47,688 nucleotides of DNA from Lachnospiraceae bacterium (GCA_910574185.1 CAJSZQ010000031.1:1-47688), one strand, 5' to 3'. Numbered from the stretch's first letter, positions 33,424 through 42,382 are shown. Numbers and translations: made by a program. The notes: a model not told the origin generated them from the sequence alone.

Positions 33424-33589
33424 CTAGAGCGTGTTTGAAAATTGCTTTCTGCAAGATGTCGTCCCAGTTTGCATCAGATTTTATGCTAGATTTGGGAGGT
33501 GTAGCGGGCTACATTGACCAAATTCAGCATAAAATCTGGTGTGAAGTGGAGCGGCAGATTGTAGGAATGAATTTTCAAACACGCTCTAG
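33424..33589 (+). repeat. 166-bp foldback element, copy 1
   Basis: The ends CTAGAGCGTGTTTGAAAATT and AATTTTCAAACACGCTCTAG are a perfect 20-bp inverted repeat. Inside, CAGATTTTATGCT pairs with AGCATAAAATCTG, and a central GTAGCGGGCTAC forms the apex, so the whole element can fold into one long hairpin. A second copy in the same orientation is at 43161-43321. No coding capacity. Confidence 0.85.
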
Positions 33590-33623
33590 CACATGGATGC
33601 CTTCCGCCACAACAGAATTTTAA

Positions 33624-34372
33624 CTATACTCCCAATGTTGCTGTATTCGCCACTCCTATCATCAGGATAATCAATGTATTTACCATTGCCCCAAGCCATA
33701 CTTTTCCTGTTGCTTTGTACAGGCTGCGGCTGATATATGCAGCTACAAACAGAAGGACAATAAGTGGAAGTACTACCATGGGATACAGTCTGTCTTCTAC
33801 CCAAAGAGCTGTCCCTGTCGAAAATAATTTTATGTACTGCAGGGCATTGATAATCACAATCCCCAAGATATTGCCTAACCCACACAGCAAAACATTCAAC
33901 CATTCTTTCTGCCCTTCTGCTCGATGAAGGATATTGCAGGATATGGACATTGCCAGATAATACACAAAATAAAAAGGAAGATATCGGAGCATTACCAGCA
34001 ATTTATCTGGCGTAAAGGTGCAGATTCAAGCCCAGACATTTCTTCGGAAATATCCCGCTCTTTTCCATATATATACTTCGAGATAAAAAATAGCGCCAGC
34101 CCGATTAATCCGTTAAACACCGCCCATAACATAATAAAATTTGTTGAAGGCTGCGCAAACCACGCCGAGGAACCAAATGCGGTCTGGCCTGGAAAAAATA
34201 CTGCGTCCAACTTAGATATCGGAAAAAAGGATACTCCTGATACAATCCAGCTTAACGCCCAGCCTCCCCAGAAGAACCATTTCCTTTTCCCCCATTCAAG
34301 TTTAACAAGCGTCTTTGGGGCATTTCCACGAAGCCCTGCAAAAACCGGGACCTGCAAAAGCAAAACTGCCAT
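33624..34372 (-). pseudogene. Broken multi-pass membrane protein gene, possibly C-terminal part of an alpha/beta hydrolase-membrane protein
   Basis: Two overlapping frames read as one damaged protein. The first piece (34372 to about 34010) starts MAVLLLQVPVFAG and has two membrane segments; the second (to 33624) starts PDKLLVMLRYLPFYFVYYL and has three or four more. The shift lies near 34005-34015: restoring one base in CCTTTACGCC joins ESAP to FTPDKLL. Upstream, an in-frame TGA stands eight codons before the first methionine and no N-terminal domain is found before the foldback element at 34459. So it is truncated as well as frameshifted. Identity as a hydrolase-linked membrane region is from memory of similar clostridial proteins and is uncertain. 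Confidence 0.6.
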
Positions 34373-34458
34373 CGGAATTTTACCTAAAAGTCAACACATT
34401 TCTGCAAACTATTTCTTCTTTGTTACTGCTCTTAAGCGATAAACCATAACCCTTACTT

Positions 34459-34697
34459 GTTACTGTTCACACGTCGCCTGCCGGACGCGGGTTGAATCAG
34501 GAGCATGTCTCAAAGCAGACGGAGTAACATTCCATTGAACTATCAGCTAACGCAGACTAAGCCGCTCAGGAAAGCCTTCGCGTCTAAGCCTGCATAAGCT
34601 GTTATTTCAATTCCATTAAAAACACTCCTGAATTGTCTGCTTTGAGACATGCTCCTGATTCAATCCACTGTTTACCAAATGACCTGTGAACTGTAAC
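34459..34697 (-). repeat. 240-bp foldback element, copy B
   Basis: Reverse complement is closely similar to copy A at 21167-21406 along its entire length. Terminal repeats GTTACTGTTCAC and GTGAACTGTAAC have one mismatch. It sits between the broken membrane gene and the hydG promoter, filling most of the 450-bp gap. Confidence 0.85.
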
Positions 34698-34731
34698 CCT
34701 TACTTCATTCTTGTGAAAAGATAAACTTTGG

Positions 34732-34760
34732 TTGTCCCTCTTTCTTACCTGTGTTATGAT
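34732..34760 (+). promoter_or_regulatory. Promoter of hydG
   Basis: TTGTCC (34732-34737) and TATGAT (34755-34760) are separated by 17 bp. The start codon of hydG lies 63 bp downstream, preceded by AAGGAGGAAA. Confidence 0.65.
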
Positions 34761-34822
34761 AAGTGTTGTAAAATATGCTGATCACAAAGGGTTACACCTG
34801 AGGGAGAAGGAGGAAACAAAAG

Positions 34823-36244
34823 ATGTATGATGTAAATTCAAAACACGCTGAGGATTTTATCAATCACGAAGAGATTTTAGAAACTCTTGCCTATGCAGAT
34901 GAGAATAAGAATAATCTGGATTTGATTGAAAAACTAATTGAAAAGGCTGCCTTAAGGAAAGGCTTATCCCACCGGGAAGCGTCCGTTCTTCTGGCCTGTT
35001 CTGACGAAACCATGAACGAGAAGATATTTAAGCTGGCAGAACAGATTAAGAAAGACTTTTACGGTAACCGGATTGTCATGTTCGCACCGCTGTATCTGTC
35101 TAATTACTGTATCAACGGATGTACTTACTGTCCGTATCACGCGAAGAATACGCATATCGCAAGGAAACAGTTATCCCAGGAGGAAATTCGCAGAGAGGTC
35201 ATTGCACTGCAGGATATGGGTCACAAGCGCCTTGCCTTAGAAGCCGGCGAACATCCGACGCTAAACACGATGGATTACTATCTAAAATCCATTGAAACCA
35301 TTTATAGTATTAAGCATAAAAACGGCGCGATTCGTCGTGTAAATATTAATATCGCAGCAACTACTGTGGATAACTACCGTCTTTTGAAAGAAGCCGGAAT
35401 CGGAACCTATATTCTGTTCCAGGAGACCTATCACAAAGAGGGCTACCAGCAGCTCCATCCAACCGGACCAAAGAGCGATTACAATTACCACACTGAAGCT
35501 ATGGACCGGGCGATGGAAGGCGGCATTGACGACGTGGGCGTAGGCGTCCTCTTTGGCCTTGACAAATACCGCTACGAATTTGCGGGTCTTCTGATGCACG
35601 CCGAACACCTAGAAGCGGCTTTTGGCGTAGGTCCGCACACGATCAGCGTGCCAAGACTAAGAGATGCAGATGACATTGACTCATCTTCTTTCAAAAATGG
35701 CATTGACGATGATACGTTTGCAAAAATTGTTGCCTGCATCCGTATCGCCGTCCCATACACCGGCATGATTATCTCCACCAGAGAGAGTCAGAAGGTAAGA
35801 GAACGCGTGCTGCATCTGGGCATTTCACAGATCAGCGGCGGCTCCAGAACCAGCGTCGGCGGCTATTGCAAGCCGGAGCCGGAGGATGAGAAATCCGAAC
35901 AATTTGACGTAATTGATAATCGTACGCTGGATGAAGTCGTCCAGTGGCTGATGCGGATGGATTACATTCCAAGCTTCTGCACCGCATGTTACAGAGAAGG
36001 GCGAACCGGCGACCGGTTTATGTCCCTGTGCAAGAGCGGGCAGATTCAGAACTGCTGCCATCCAAACGCGCTGATGACGCTGCAGGAATATCTGATGGAT
36101 TACGCTTCGCCAGAGACAAAGGCGCTAGGCGATAAACTGATTGATAAGGAAATCCAGAACGTGCCAAATGCAAAGGCCCGCTCGATTGTGACTGAAAATC
36201 TTCGGCTGATTCGGGAGAATAACCGGAGGGACTTCCGGTTCTGA
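34823..36244 (+). CDS. hydG: [FeFe] hydrogenase H-cluster radical SAM maturase HydG
   Basis: Radical SAM tyrosine lyase of 473 aa that produces CO and cyanide ligands for the hydrogenase H-cluster. The radical SAM cysteines are C96, C100 and C103 (CINGCTYC). The C-terminal second-cluster motif C386-x2-C389-x22-C412 is present, which separates HydG from ThiH. YHKEGYQQLHPTGPKSDYNYH (key region near 205-225) and GISQISGGSRTSVGGY are also typical. It has its own promoter, and hydE, hydF or hydrogenase genes are not in this window, so it is an orphan here. Confidence 0.95.
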   Translation: MYDVNSKHAEDFINHEEILETLAYADENKNNLDLIEKLIEKAALRKGLSHREASVLLACSDETMNEKIFKLAEQIKKDFYGNRIVMFAPLYLSNYCINGCTYCPYHAKNTHIARKQLSQEEIRREVIALQDMGHKRLALEAGEHPTLNTMDYYLKSIETIYSIKHKNGAIRRVNINIAATTVDNYRLLKEAGIGTYILFQETYHKEGYQQLHPTGPKSDYNYHTEAMDRAMEGGIDDVGVGVLFGLDKYRYEFAGLLMHAEHLEAAFGVGPHTISVPRLRDADDIDSSSFKNGIDDDTFAKIVACIRIAVPYTGMIISTRESQKVRERVLHLGISQISGGSRTSVGGYCKPEPEDEKSEQFDVIDNRTLDEVVQWLMRMDYIPSFCTACYREGRTGDRFMSLCKSGQIQNCCHPNALMTLQEYLMDYASPETKALGDKLIDKEIQNVPNAKARSIVTENLRLIRENNRRDFRF

Positions 36245-36289
36245 TATGGCAAATTCCCAGTTCGCCGCTATACCCATACGGTTTCTATC

Positions 36290-36347
36290 AAAAAACCGGC
36301 GCCCTGTGCAGGATAAATTTCCATCCTGCACAGGGCGCCGATTTCAT
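36290..36347. terminator. Strong bidirectional terminator between hydG and glpK
   Basis: An 18-bp perfect stem (36297-36314 with 36323-36340, key sequence GGCGCCCTGTGCAGGAT) encloses an 8-nt loop. On the minus strand it is followed by GGTTTTTT, on the plus strand by a weaker ATTTCATT. It can end both converging units. Between it and the glpK stop (36348-36462) I see nothing else. Confidence 0.85.
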
Positions 36348-36462
36348 TGGAAAATGAGGCGCTAACTAACAATGTCCGAGTCCCTCAACAGTATTTCGGG
36401 AAATTTTTCTGTCAGTTCTTCCAGCACCCTGTACGGCCCCATTTCATATTAGGAAAACAGTC

Positions 36463-37959
36463 CTACTCTTCCTCCGCCCAGGCAAGCGCGCACCGCACCG
36501 CCCGTTTCCAACCCTTCAAGAGCGCTTTTCTCTTCTCCTCTTCCATGTCCGGGACAAATTCCTTCCCAAGCTGCCAGTTCTGCTTGATTTCCTCTTTGCC
36601 CGTCCAATAGCCTGTTGCAAGCCCGGCCAGATAAGCCGCGCCCAGAGCGGTTGTCTCAATGCACTTCGGCCTGTGTACCGTCGCATGGTTCACATCTGCC
36701 TGAAACTGCATCAACATATTGTTCGCGCTTGCGCCGCCGTCCACCTTCAAAACGTGCATGGATACGCCCGCGTCTTCCTCCATTGCCTTGATTACATCAT
36801 ACGCCTGATAAGCAATGGATTCCAGCGTAGCGCGGATAAAATGCTCTTTGGTGCATCCCCTGGTCAGCCCTACCACCGTTCCTCTTGCATACTGGTTCCA
36901 ATAAGGCGCTCCCATTCCTGCAAATGCAGGTACCAGATATACGCCGTCCGTATCTTCCACCTGGGTCGCATACTCTTCTGTTTCCGGAGCGCTCTTTACC
37001 ATGCGCATTCCGTCCCGCAGCCACTGGTTCGCAGCGCCAGCCACAAAAATACTGCCTTCCAGCGCATACTCTACCTGAGTCTCCGTACTTGCGGCAATCG
37101 TTGTCAGAAGTCCGTTTCTGGATTTTACCGGCTTATTTCCTGTATTCATCAGCAGAAAGCATCCAGTGCCATATGTATTTTTCGCGTCGCCTTCCCCAAA
37201 GCAGCCCTGTCCGAACAACGCGGACTGCTGATCTCCGGCCGCTCCTGCAATGGGAACATTTCCCACCAGAACTTTCTCGTCCGTATAGCCGTAAATACAG
37301 CTTGACGGCTTTACCTCCGGAAGCATTGCCTTTGGAATATGAAACTTCGCCAGAATCTCATCATCCCAGCACAACTTATGAATATCAAACAGCATCGTCC
37401 GGGAAGCATTCGTATAATCTGTCACATGAACCAGCCCGCCCGTCAGATTCCAAATCAGCCATGTATCCACCGTTCCAAATACCAGGTCGCCCCGCTCAGC
37501 CCGCTCCCTTGCGCCCTCAACATGGTCGAGAATCCATGCAATCTTGCTTGCGCTGAAATATGCGTCTGCGATTAGTCCTGTTTTTTCCCGGATAACCTGA
37601 TCGAACCCCTCCGCCTTGAGTCCGTCAATCATCTCCGAAGTCCTTCTGCACTGCCACACAATCGCGTTGTAAACCGGCTCGCCTGTATACCGGTTCCAGA
37701 TTATTGTAGTTTCCCGCTGATTGGTAATACCGATACTGCTAATCTGCTTCGCGCTCACGCCAGTCTCTGCCAGCGTCTGCACCATAACCGAATACTGGGA
37801 CGACCAAATCTCCCTTGGATTCTGCTCCACCCAGCCCGCCTGAGGATAAATCTGCTCAAATTCCTTCTGCGCCATACCGCAGATATCTCCCGCATGGTTA
37901 AATAAAATACACCGCGAGCTTGTAGTCCCCTGATCCAGCGCCATTACATACTGTTCCAT
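36463..37959 (-). CDS. glpK: Glycerol kinase
   Basis: Cytoplasmic FGGY kinase of 498 aa that makes glycerol 3-phosphate. N-terminal [15 protein letters not shown] (residues 7-21), [11 protein letters not shown] near 46-56, [11 protein letters not shown], and C-terminal [19 protein letters not shown] all match GlpK closely. The start at 37959 is preferred over a longer frame because AGAGAGGATGGG lies upstream and the family begins here. It is the last gene of the glp run; the 180-bp gap before it shows no obvious promoter. A glycerol facilitator gene is not present nearby. Confidence 0.96.
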   Translation of the reverse strand: MEQYVMALDQGTTSSRCILFNHAGDICGMAQKEFEQIYPQAGWVEQNPREIWSSQYSVMVQTLAETGVSAKQISSIGITNQRETTIIWNRYTGEPVYNAIVWQCRRTSEMIDGLKAEGFDQVIREKTGLIADAYFSASKIAWILDHVEGARERAERGDLVFGTVDTWLIWNLTGGLVHVTDYTNASRTMLFDIHKLCWDDEILAKFHIPKAMLPEVKPSSCIYGYTDEKVLVGNVPIAGAAGDQQSALFGQGCFGEGDAKNTYGTGCFLLMNTGNKPVKSRNGLLTTIAASTETQVEYALEGSIFVAGAANQWLRDGMRMVKSAPETEEYATQVEDTDGVYLVPAFAGMGAPYWNQYARGTVVGLTRGCTKEHFIRATLESIAYQAYDVIKAMEEDAGVSMHVLKVDGGASANNMLMQFQADVNHATVHRPKCIETTALGAAYLAGLATGYWTGKEEIKQNWQLGKEFVPDMEEEKRKALLKGWKRAVRCALAWAEEE

Positions 37960-38140
37960 ACTTTCTTCCCATCCTCTCTTTTTTATTTTTGTCTCAGCAA
38001 ATATATCGTATGATTTTCTTTTTCTGCCGCCATATCGGCTCCGCCGTCCTGATAACAGCAGCATCATTTACCATACCAGAATCCTCTGATTTCATACAAA
38101 TCCTATACCAAAAGCATGCCTGTTGCTTCGATAGGAAGCC

Positions 38141-38506
38141 CTACTGAACATAAATATCCTTTGTTGCAATCACTGCCGCGCCTGTTCCGGCCACATTCTC
38201 CGCAACAATCTGCCCGATTTTCACCGGCGCTAAAAGCTCCACGTTCTTCAGCGCCTTTACGCAGTCAAAAATCTTATCTTTCGGTATATCTGTCTCCGTC
38301 TTTACCGACACACAAGGCAGATGGCCGCCGCTTACCCTGACTGACGACGTCACAATCCGTCTTGGATCTGTCAGCTCCTTCTCCGCATAATCCGCGCCTC
38401 TCGGACAGGTATTTCCTGTAACCTCCATCGAACCTTCCTCGGAAATCTCCACCTTCAGGTTACATCCCAAAGGGCATCCGATACATACTAATTCTTTTAC
38501 CTTCAT
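38141..38506 (-). CDS. DUF1667 domain protein of the glp operon
   Basis: Protein of 121 aa with CIGCPLGCNLKVE and CPRGADYAEKELTDPRRIVTSSVRV (key cysteines C8, C11, C15 and C34). The four cysteines suggest an Fe-S or zinc site. DUF1667 proteins regularly follow the GlpA-like and FAD-oxidoreductase genes in anaerobes and probably form part of that dehydrogenase complex, perhaps in electron transfer. The start follows AAGGAGGGCG. It is 13 bp from the preceding gene. Confidence 0.85.
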   Translation of the reverse strand: MKVKELVCIGCPLGCNLKVEISEEGSMEVTGNTCPRGADYAEKELTDPRRIVTSSVRVSGGHLPCVSVKTETDIPKDKIFDCVKALKNVELLAPVKIGQIVAENVAGTGAAVIATKDIYVQ

Positions 38507-38519
38507 CTCTTCGCCCTCC

Positions 38520-39779
38520 TTATTCCTGCTCAATCCGTATGGTAATGCTCTCAAGCCCGTCAAATGCCTCCAGCTTTGATTTCATCAGGATTACCTGTTC
38601 CATCTCGCCCGGCGCCATGACCTTCTTTTTGACTCTGCTTATACACTTATCATTATAATACACACAGAGGAAACTGTCTCTATAAACATTTCCCACGCGG
38701 AAGCGAACCACCTGTTTCTCTGCCATCCGGTCTCTATCCACCGTACAGGGAACCGTATAACGGACTCCGTTCTCTCCCTTTAACGGAATCTCTTTTCCCG
38801 CCTGCATCAGAGTTCCCTGTACGTAGGCCGCCGCATTTTCTCCCGCCATCTTTGCCTCTCCAGACACATAATCCACCAAATCATGTACATGAAGTACATT
38901 TCCACAGGCAAAAACACCCTCCACATTCGTCTCAAGGCTCTCATTTACCACAGGGCCGGAGGTAACCGGGTTCAGCTCCACGCCCATCTGGGAGGAAAGT
39001 TCATTCTCGGGAATCAGTCCGCAGGACAAAAGCAGCGTATCGCACTCGTAAAATTCTTCCGTTCCCGGAATCGGTCTGCGGTTTTCATCCACCTGCGCCA
39101 GCGTAACGCCTTCCACACGCTTCTTCCCCTTAATATCAACAACCGTATGACTCAGTTTCAGGGGAATATCATAATCATCTAAACACTGGACGATATTACG
39201 CTTCAGTCCTCCGGAATATGGCATCAGCTCTGCCACCACCTGAACCTTTGCACCCTCCAGCGTCATGCGTCTTGCCATAATCAGGCCGATATCGCCGGAG
39301 CCGAGGATTACTACCTTCTTTCCCGGCATCCTGCCTTCCATATTCACATATCGCTGGGCGGTTCCCGCGGAATACACGCCCGCCGGACGGTAACCCGGAA
39401 TATTAAGCGCCCCTCTGGAACGCTCCCTGCAGCCCATAGCAAGGACAATTGCCTTTGCCTCAATCTGGAACATCCCCTGCTCCTTATTCATTACAGTAAT
39501 TACTTTATTCTCCGCAATATCTACAACAATGGTATGGAGCATGTAAGGGATTTTAAGCTCCTCCACCTTCTCAATATATCTTCCCGCGTACTCAGGCCCC
39601 GTCAGTTCCTCCTTAAATGTATGTAATCCAAAACCATTATGGATGCACTGATTCAGAATGCCGCCCAGCTCATTGTCACGCTCAATAATCAGAATATCTT
39701 CTACGCCCGCTTCTCTGGCTGCCACTGCTGCGGCAAGTCCGGCCGGGCCTCCGCCGATAATTGCAATCTCTGTCTTCAT
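38520..39779 (-). CDS. FAD/NAD(P)-dependent oxidoreductase of the anaerobic glycerol-3-phosphate dehydrogenase type
   Basis: Flavoprotein of 419 aa. Nucleotide-binding motifs: IAIIGGGPAGLAAAVAAREAG (start region, residues 4-24) and KKVVILGSGDIGLIMARRM in the middle. ALNIPGYRPAGVYSAGTAQR and GVFACGNVLHVHDLVDYVSG resemble the sarcosine/nitrite reductase-like pyridine nucleotide oxidoreductases. Located 1 bp from glpA and 13 bp from the DUF1667 gene. It probably passes electrons from GlpA to NAD(P) or another acceptor, filling the role of GlpB. Specific acceptor unknown. Confidence 0.88.
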   Translation of the reverse strand: MKTEIAIIGGGPAGLAAAVAAREAGVEDILIIERDNELGGILNQCIHNGFGLHTFKEELTGPEYAGRYIEKVEELKIPYMLHTIVVDIAENKVITVMNKEQGMFQIEAKAIVLAMGCRERSRGALNIPGYRPAGVYSAGTAQRYVNMEGRMPGKKVVILGSGDIGLIMARRMTLEGAKVQVVAELMPYSGGLKRNIVQCLDDYDIPLKLSHTVVDIKGKKRVEGVTLAQVDENRRPIPGTEEFYECDTLLLSCGLIPENELSSQMGVELNPVTSGPVVNESLETNVEGVFACGNVLHVHDLVDYVSGEAKMAGENAAAYVQGTLMQAGKEIPLKGENGVRYTVPCTVDRDRMAEKQVVRFRVGNVYRDSFLCVYYNDKCISRVKKKVMAPGEMEQVILMKSKLEAFDGLESITIRIEQE

Positions 39780-39780
39780 C

Positions 39781-41217
39781 CTACATGTCCTCCTTATTAT
39801 ATCCTGTCAAATAGTTAGAACCTTCGCCTGACTTGGTAATCTCCGAAACATCTTTCCCCAGCTCTCTTGCAAGGATTTCTACGGTCTTCGGCGCGCAAAA
39901 ACCCGACTGGCAGCGTCCCATACCCGCTCTGGTACGGCGCTTGATTCCATCTAATGTCGTCGCTCCTAACGGCCTGTGGATGGCGTCCATAATCTCACCC
40001 TCCGTCACCACCTCGCAGCGGCAGACCACATTCGCATAGGCAGGATTCTTCTTAATCAACTCCTGGCGTTCCTCAAAGGTCGCCTCTGCCACATTGGGGA
40101 TTCCTTTTCTGGTCGCCTGAAAGTCCGCTTTCTTCTCCATGGGGTAAATCCCCTGTACCAGCTCCGCCACATACTCGCCGATAGCCGGAGAACTGGAAAG
40201 TCCCGGAGACTCGATTCCTGCAACGTCGATAAAGCCCGGCGCTCCTTCTACTTCTTTAATGATAAATTCATGCTCCGTCCAGTGGGCCCGAAGTCCGGTA
40301 AAAGATGTAATAATCTGCCGGGTCGGCACTGTTGGTACGCTGATTGCGACTCTCTTTAACAAATCAGCCAGCCCCTCCGCTGTCGTCTGCGTATTTTCCT
40401 TATCCTCGATATCCACCGCCGTAGGCCCGGTCAGGAGATTGCCATGAACTGTCGGCGTAATCAAAACGCCCTTGCCGTAAATGGTAGGAAGCTGGAAAAT
40501 CGTACTGTTTACATAGTCTCCCACCTTCTTATCCATCAGACAATACTCGCCTTTCCGGGGAATAATGGTTATCTTCTCATCACTTACCATATTATGGAAT
40601 TTATCTGCGTATACGCCGGCCGCATTGATTACCAGCTTACTCTCAATCACGCCCTTAGAGGTTTCCAGCCTGTAGCCGCCCTCCTTCGGAACGATATTCA
40701 AAACCTCTGTATCAAACTGGAATTTCACACCATTTACACAGGCATTTTCTGCCATGGCAATGGTAAGTCCAAAGGGACATACGATGCCGCCCGAAGGCGC
40801 ATACAGCGCGGCCGCTATATCGTCCGTAATATTCGGCTCCATCTTTTTAACCTCTTCTCTGGAAATAATACGAATACCTGGCACGCCATTCTTCTTGCCC
40901 TTCTCAAGCAAATGCTCTAACTTATCCATATCTTTCTCGTCAAAACAGAGCACCAGAGAACCGTTGCGCTTAAAGGAAAAATCCAGCTCCTTCGACAACT
41001 GCTCCATCATCGCGTTGCCCCTCACATTCATCTTCGCCATCACAGAACCCGGCTCATTGTCAAAGCCCGCATGGACAATCCCGCTGTTTGCCTTGGACGT
41101 ACCCTCACATACGTCGCTGTTCTTGTCAAGAACCATGGTATTATACTGATACCTGGATAACTCCCTGGCAATCGCGCTTCCGGTAACCCCCGCACCAATA
41201 ATTACAACATCATACAT
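39781..41217 (-). CDS. glpA: Glycerol-3-phosphate dehydrogenase, FAD-dependent, with BFD-like domain
   Basis: Protein of 478 aa. N-terminal FAD motif VVIIGAGVTGSAIARELS, substrate region ANSGIVHAGFDNEPGS, and ESPGLSSSPAIGEYV. The C-terminal domain has VVCRCEVVTEGEI and GMGRCQSGFCAPKTVEIL, four cysteines of a bacterioferritin-ferredoxin-like [2Fe-2S] domain. It oxidises glycerol 3-phosphate to dihydroxyacetone phosphate. The ATG at 41217 follows GGAAGGAAGGG; the longer frame upstream runs through a regulatory leader. First gene of the glp operon, under apparent GlpP antitermination control. Confidence 0.92.
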   Translation of the reverse strand: MYDVVIIGAGVTGSAIARELSRYQYNTMVLDKNSDVCEGTSKANSGIVHAGFDNEPGSVMAKMNVRGNAMMEQLSKELDFSFKRNGSLVLCFDEKDMDKLEHLLEKGKKNGVPGIRIISREEVKKMEPNITDDIAAALYAPSGGIVCPFGLTIAMAENACVNGVKFQFDTEVLNIVPKEGGYRLETSKGVIESKLVINAAGVYADKFHNMVSDEKITIIPRKGEYCLMDKKVGDYVNSTIFQLPTIYGKGVLITPTVHGNLLTGPTAVDIEDKENTQTTAEGLADLLKRVAISVPTVPTRQIITSFTGLRAHWTEHEFIIKEVEGAPGFIDVAGIESPGLSSSPAIGEYVAELVQGIYPMEKKADFQATRKGIPNVAEATFEERQELIKKNPAYANVVCRCEVVTEGEIMDAIHRPLGATTLDGIKRRTRAGMGRCQSGFCAPKTVEILARELGKDVSEITKSGEGSNYLTGYNKEDM

Positions 41218-41263
41218 ATTACAACCCTTCCTTCCACTCATCGTATTTTGCAAAAGAGGAAAT

Positions 41264-41341
41264 TTCTTCTTCGCGCAAGTGCGCATCCTCCCGGAGGATT
41301 TTTGCAATCCAGGGAACAAAGTTTCCTGAATTGCAAAAAAA
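41264..41341. repeat. Structured intergenic repeat, copy 2
   Basis: Same order as copy 1 at 32763-32838: TTCTTCGCGC, a TGCGC part, ATCC, CCCGGAGG and a hairpin with arms TTTGCAATCCAGGGAA and TTTCCTGAATTGCAAA. It is located in the glpA leader, between the leader terminator and the ribosome binding site. Confidence 0.6.
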
Positions 41342-41384
41342 GAGTACAAAAACAATCCGGCTTATCGCCGTTATTTTTGTACTC
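41335..41384 (-). terminator. Leader terminator of glpA, probable GlpP target
   Basis: On the minus strand GAGTACAAAAA and TTTTTGTACTC form an 11-bp perfect stem, with a smaller CGGC/GCCG stem inside, followed by seven T. It lies about 33 bp after the -10 and upstream of the glpA start, with the antiterminator gene glpP just before it. Confidence 0.85.
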
Positions 41385-41416
41385 CGTTTTCTCCAAATCA
41401 ATATTTAACTGTGTTC

Positions 41417-41445
41417 AGCATAGCACAGTTTCGGGTTCAATGCAA
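41417..41445 (-). promoter_or_regulatory. Promoter of the glpA operon
   Basis: On the minus strand TTGCAT (41440-41445) and TATGCT (41417-41422) are separated by 17 bp. It lies directly after the end of glpP and before the leader terminator. Confidence 0.7.
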
Positions 41446-41454
41446 TACCCAAAT

Positions 41455-42021
41455 TTAAATAAACCAAAGTTCTTGTTTCGTTGTGGATATGGCAGTTGCT
41501 CCCGCCTTTAGCGCCAGCATTACATCTTCCTTATCATCAATCATTCCCCCGGCAATCACCGGTATCCTCTGCGCCTTCGTAACTCTCGTGATAATCTTCG
41601 GCATGATTCCCGGAAGTATCTCAATACAGTCCGGCTTCGTAACCGCGCTCAGCTTGCGGATATTTTCCAGAGAACGGGAATCCAGCACGAAAAAGCGATG
41701 CACCGCATACAGTCCAAGCTCCTTCGCGCGGTTAATCTGCAACGTCTTTGTAGATATGATTCCGTCTGCTTTTGTCATATTCTTAATATAATCCACCGCA
41801 ATCTCCCTGCCGTCAAACCCTGACACCAGATCCAGATGCACCATGGCCGTTCTGCCCTGCGCCTTTACCCGGTCAACAATTGAGGCGATATTACAGATAT
41901 CGCCGAATAAGATAAAGATAATCTGGCTGTCTGACTCAAAGCTTTTCTCCATACTCTGCTCATCCTTAACCGTAGCAATGACCGGACAGTCTTCCACAAT
42001 TTCCCGAAATCTATTTTCCAT
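41455..42021 (-). CDS. glpP: Glycerol-3-phosphate responsive antiterminator GlpP
   Basis: RNA-binding regulator of 188 aa. The TIM-barrel-like family pattern is clear: CPVIATVKDEQSMEKSF, IIFILFGDICNIASIVDRVK, VHLDLVSGFDGREIAVDYI, ADGIISTKTLQINRAKELG, EILPGIMPKII and IPVIAGGMIDDKEDVMLAL (key segments). In Bacillus subtilis GlpP with glycerol 3-phosphate binds the glpD leader and prevents termination. Here a leader terminator lies right after the gene, upstream of glpA. The ATG at 42021 has GGAG 12 bp upstream. Confidence 0.95.
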   Translation of the reverse strand: MENRFREIVEDCPVIATVKDEQSMEKSFESDSQIIFILFGDICNIASIVDRVKAQGRTAMVHLDLVSGFDGREIAVDYIKNMTKADGIISTKTLQINRAKELGLYAVHRFFVLDSRSLENIRKLSAVTKPDCIEILPGIMPKIITRVTKAQRIPVIAGGMIDDKEDVMLALKAGATAISTTKQELWFI

Positions 42022-42085
42022 ACCGCTATTCTGCTCCTTTAAACCAAGCCCAGTATAACCCAACTTAATTACAGCATACTGGTTT

Positions 42086-42382
42086 CTAATTTAGCTGCTG
42101 TTCTAATCCGGCAAAGAATAATTCATAAAAATCGTCTTCTCCGGCAAGTTTCGGCGAATTCTCTCCCCCGCCGTTTGTACTTCTGCGCATAGATGCATAG
42201 AAATCCTCTCCGGCATTAATCATATCCATCTCGTAAATCTCATAACCCAATCCCCGGCACAGCCTGCAAAACTCTGCCAGAGGATCCTCTGCCTCTCTGG
42301 ACTGAAAAAACGCTTCTTGCCATTCCGGATTTTTTCTTGTTTTCTGCTGGAGCTCGTCCAACATTCCTACAATATCTGCCAT
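42086..42382 (-). CDS. Small Nif11-like protein of unknown function
   Basis: Protein of 98 aa. The first half (NPEWQEAFFQSREAEDPLAEF and RGLGYEI) resembles the Nif11 leader fold, in which a helix-rich region ends in a GY motif. The second half contains MRRSTNGGGENSP and an acidic DDFYELFFAGLEQ tail. Nif11 domains often lead ribosomal natural products, but no modification enzyme is encoded near, and no double-glycine cleavage site is certain. The start follows GGAGAAAAGA. Lies 93 bp after nth on the same strand. Confidence 0.55.
   Translation of the reverse strand: MADIVGMLDELQQKTRKNPEWQEAFFQSREAEDPLAEFCRLCRGLGYEIYEMDMINAGEDFYASMRRSTNGGGENSPKLAGEDDFYELFFAGLEQQLN

Noticed and set aside
36673..37556. 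Long plus-strand frames opposite glpK
   Set aside because: Shadows of the glycerol kinase gene; composition is His/Ser/Arg-rich and no ribosome binding site or family motif is seen.
41218..41355. N-terminal extension of GlpA by 46 codons
   Set aside because: It would run through the leader repeat; the FAD motif and a good ribosome binding site place the start at 41217.
42086..42382. Precursor peptide of a ribosomal natural product cluster
   Set aside because: The Nif11-like N-terminus is suggestive, but no lanthipeptide, radical SAM peptide or exporter gene is adjacent, so only a weak call was kept.
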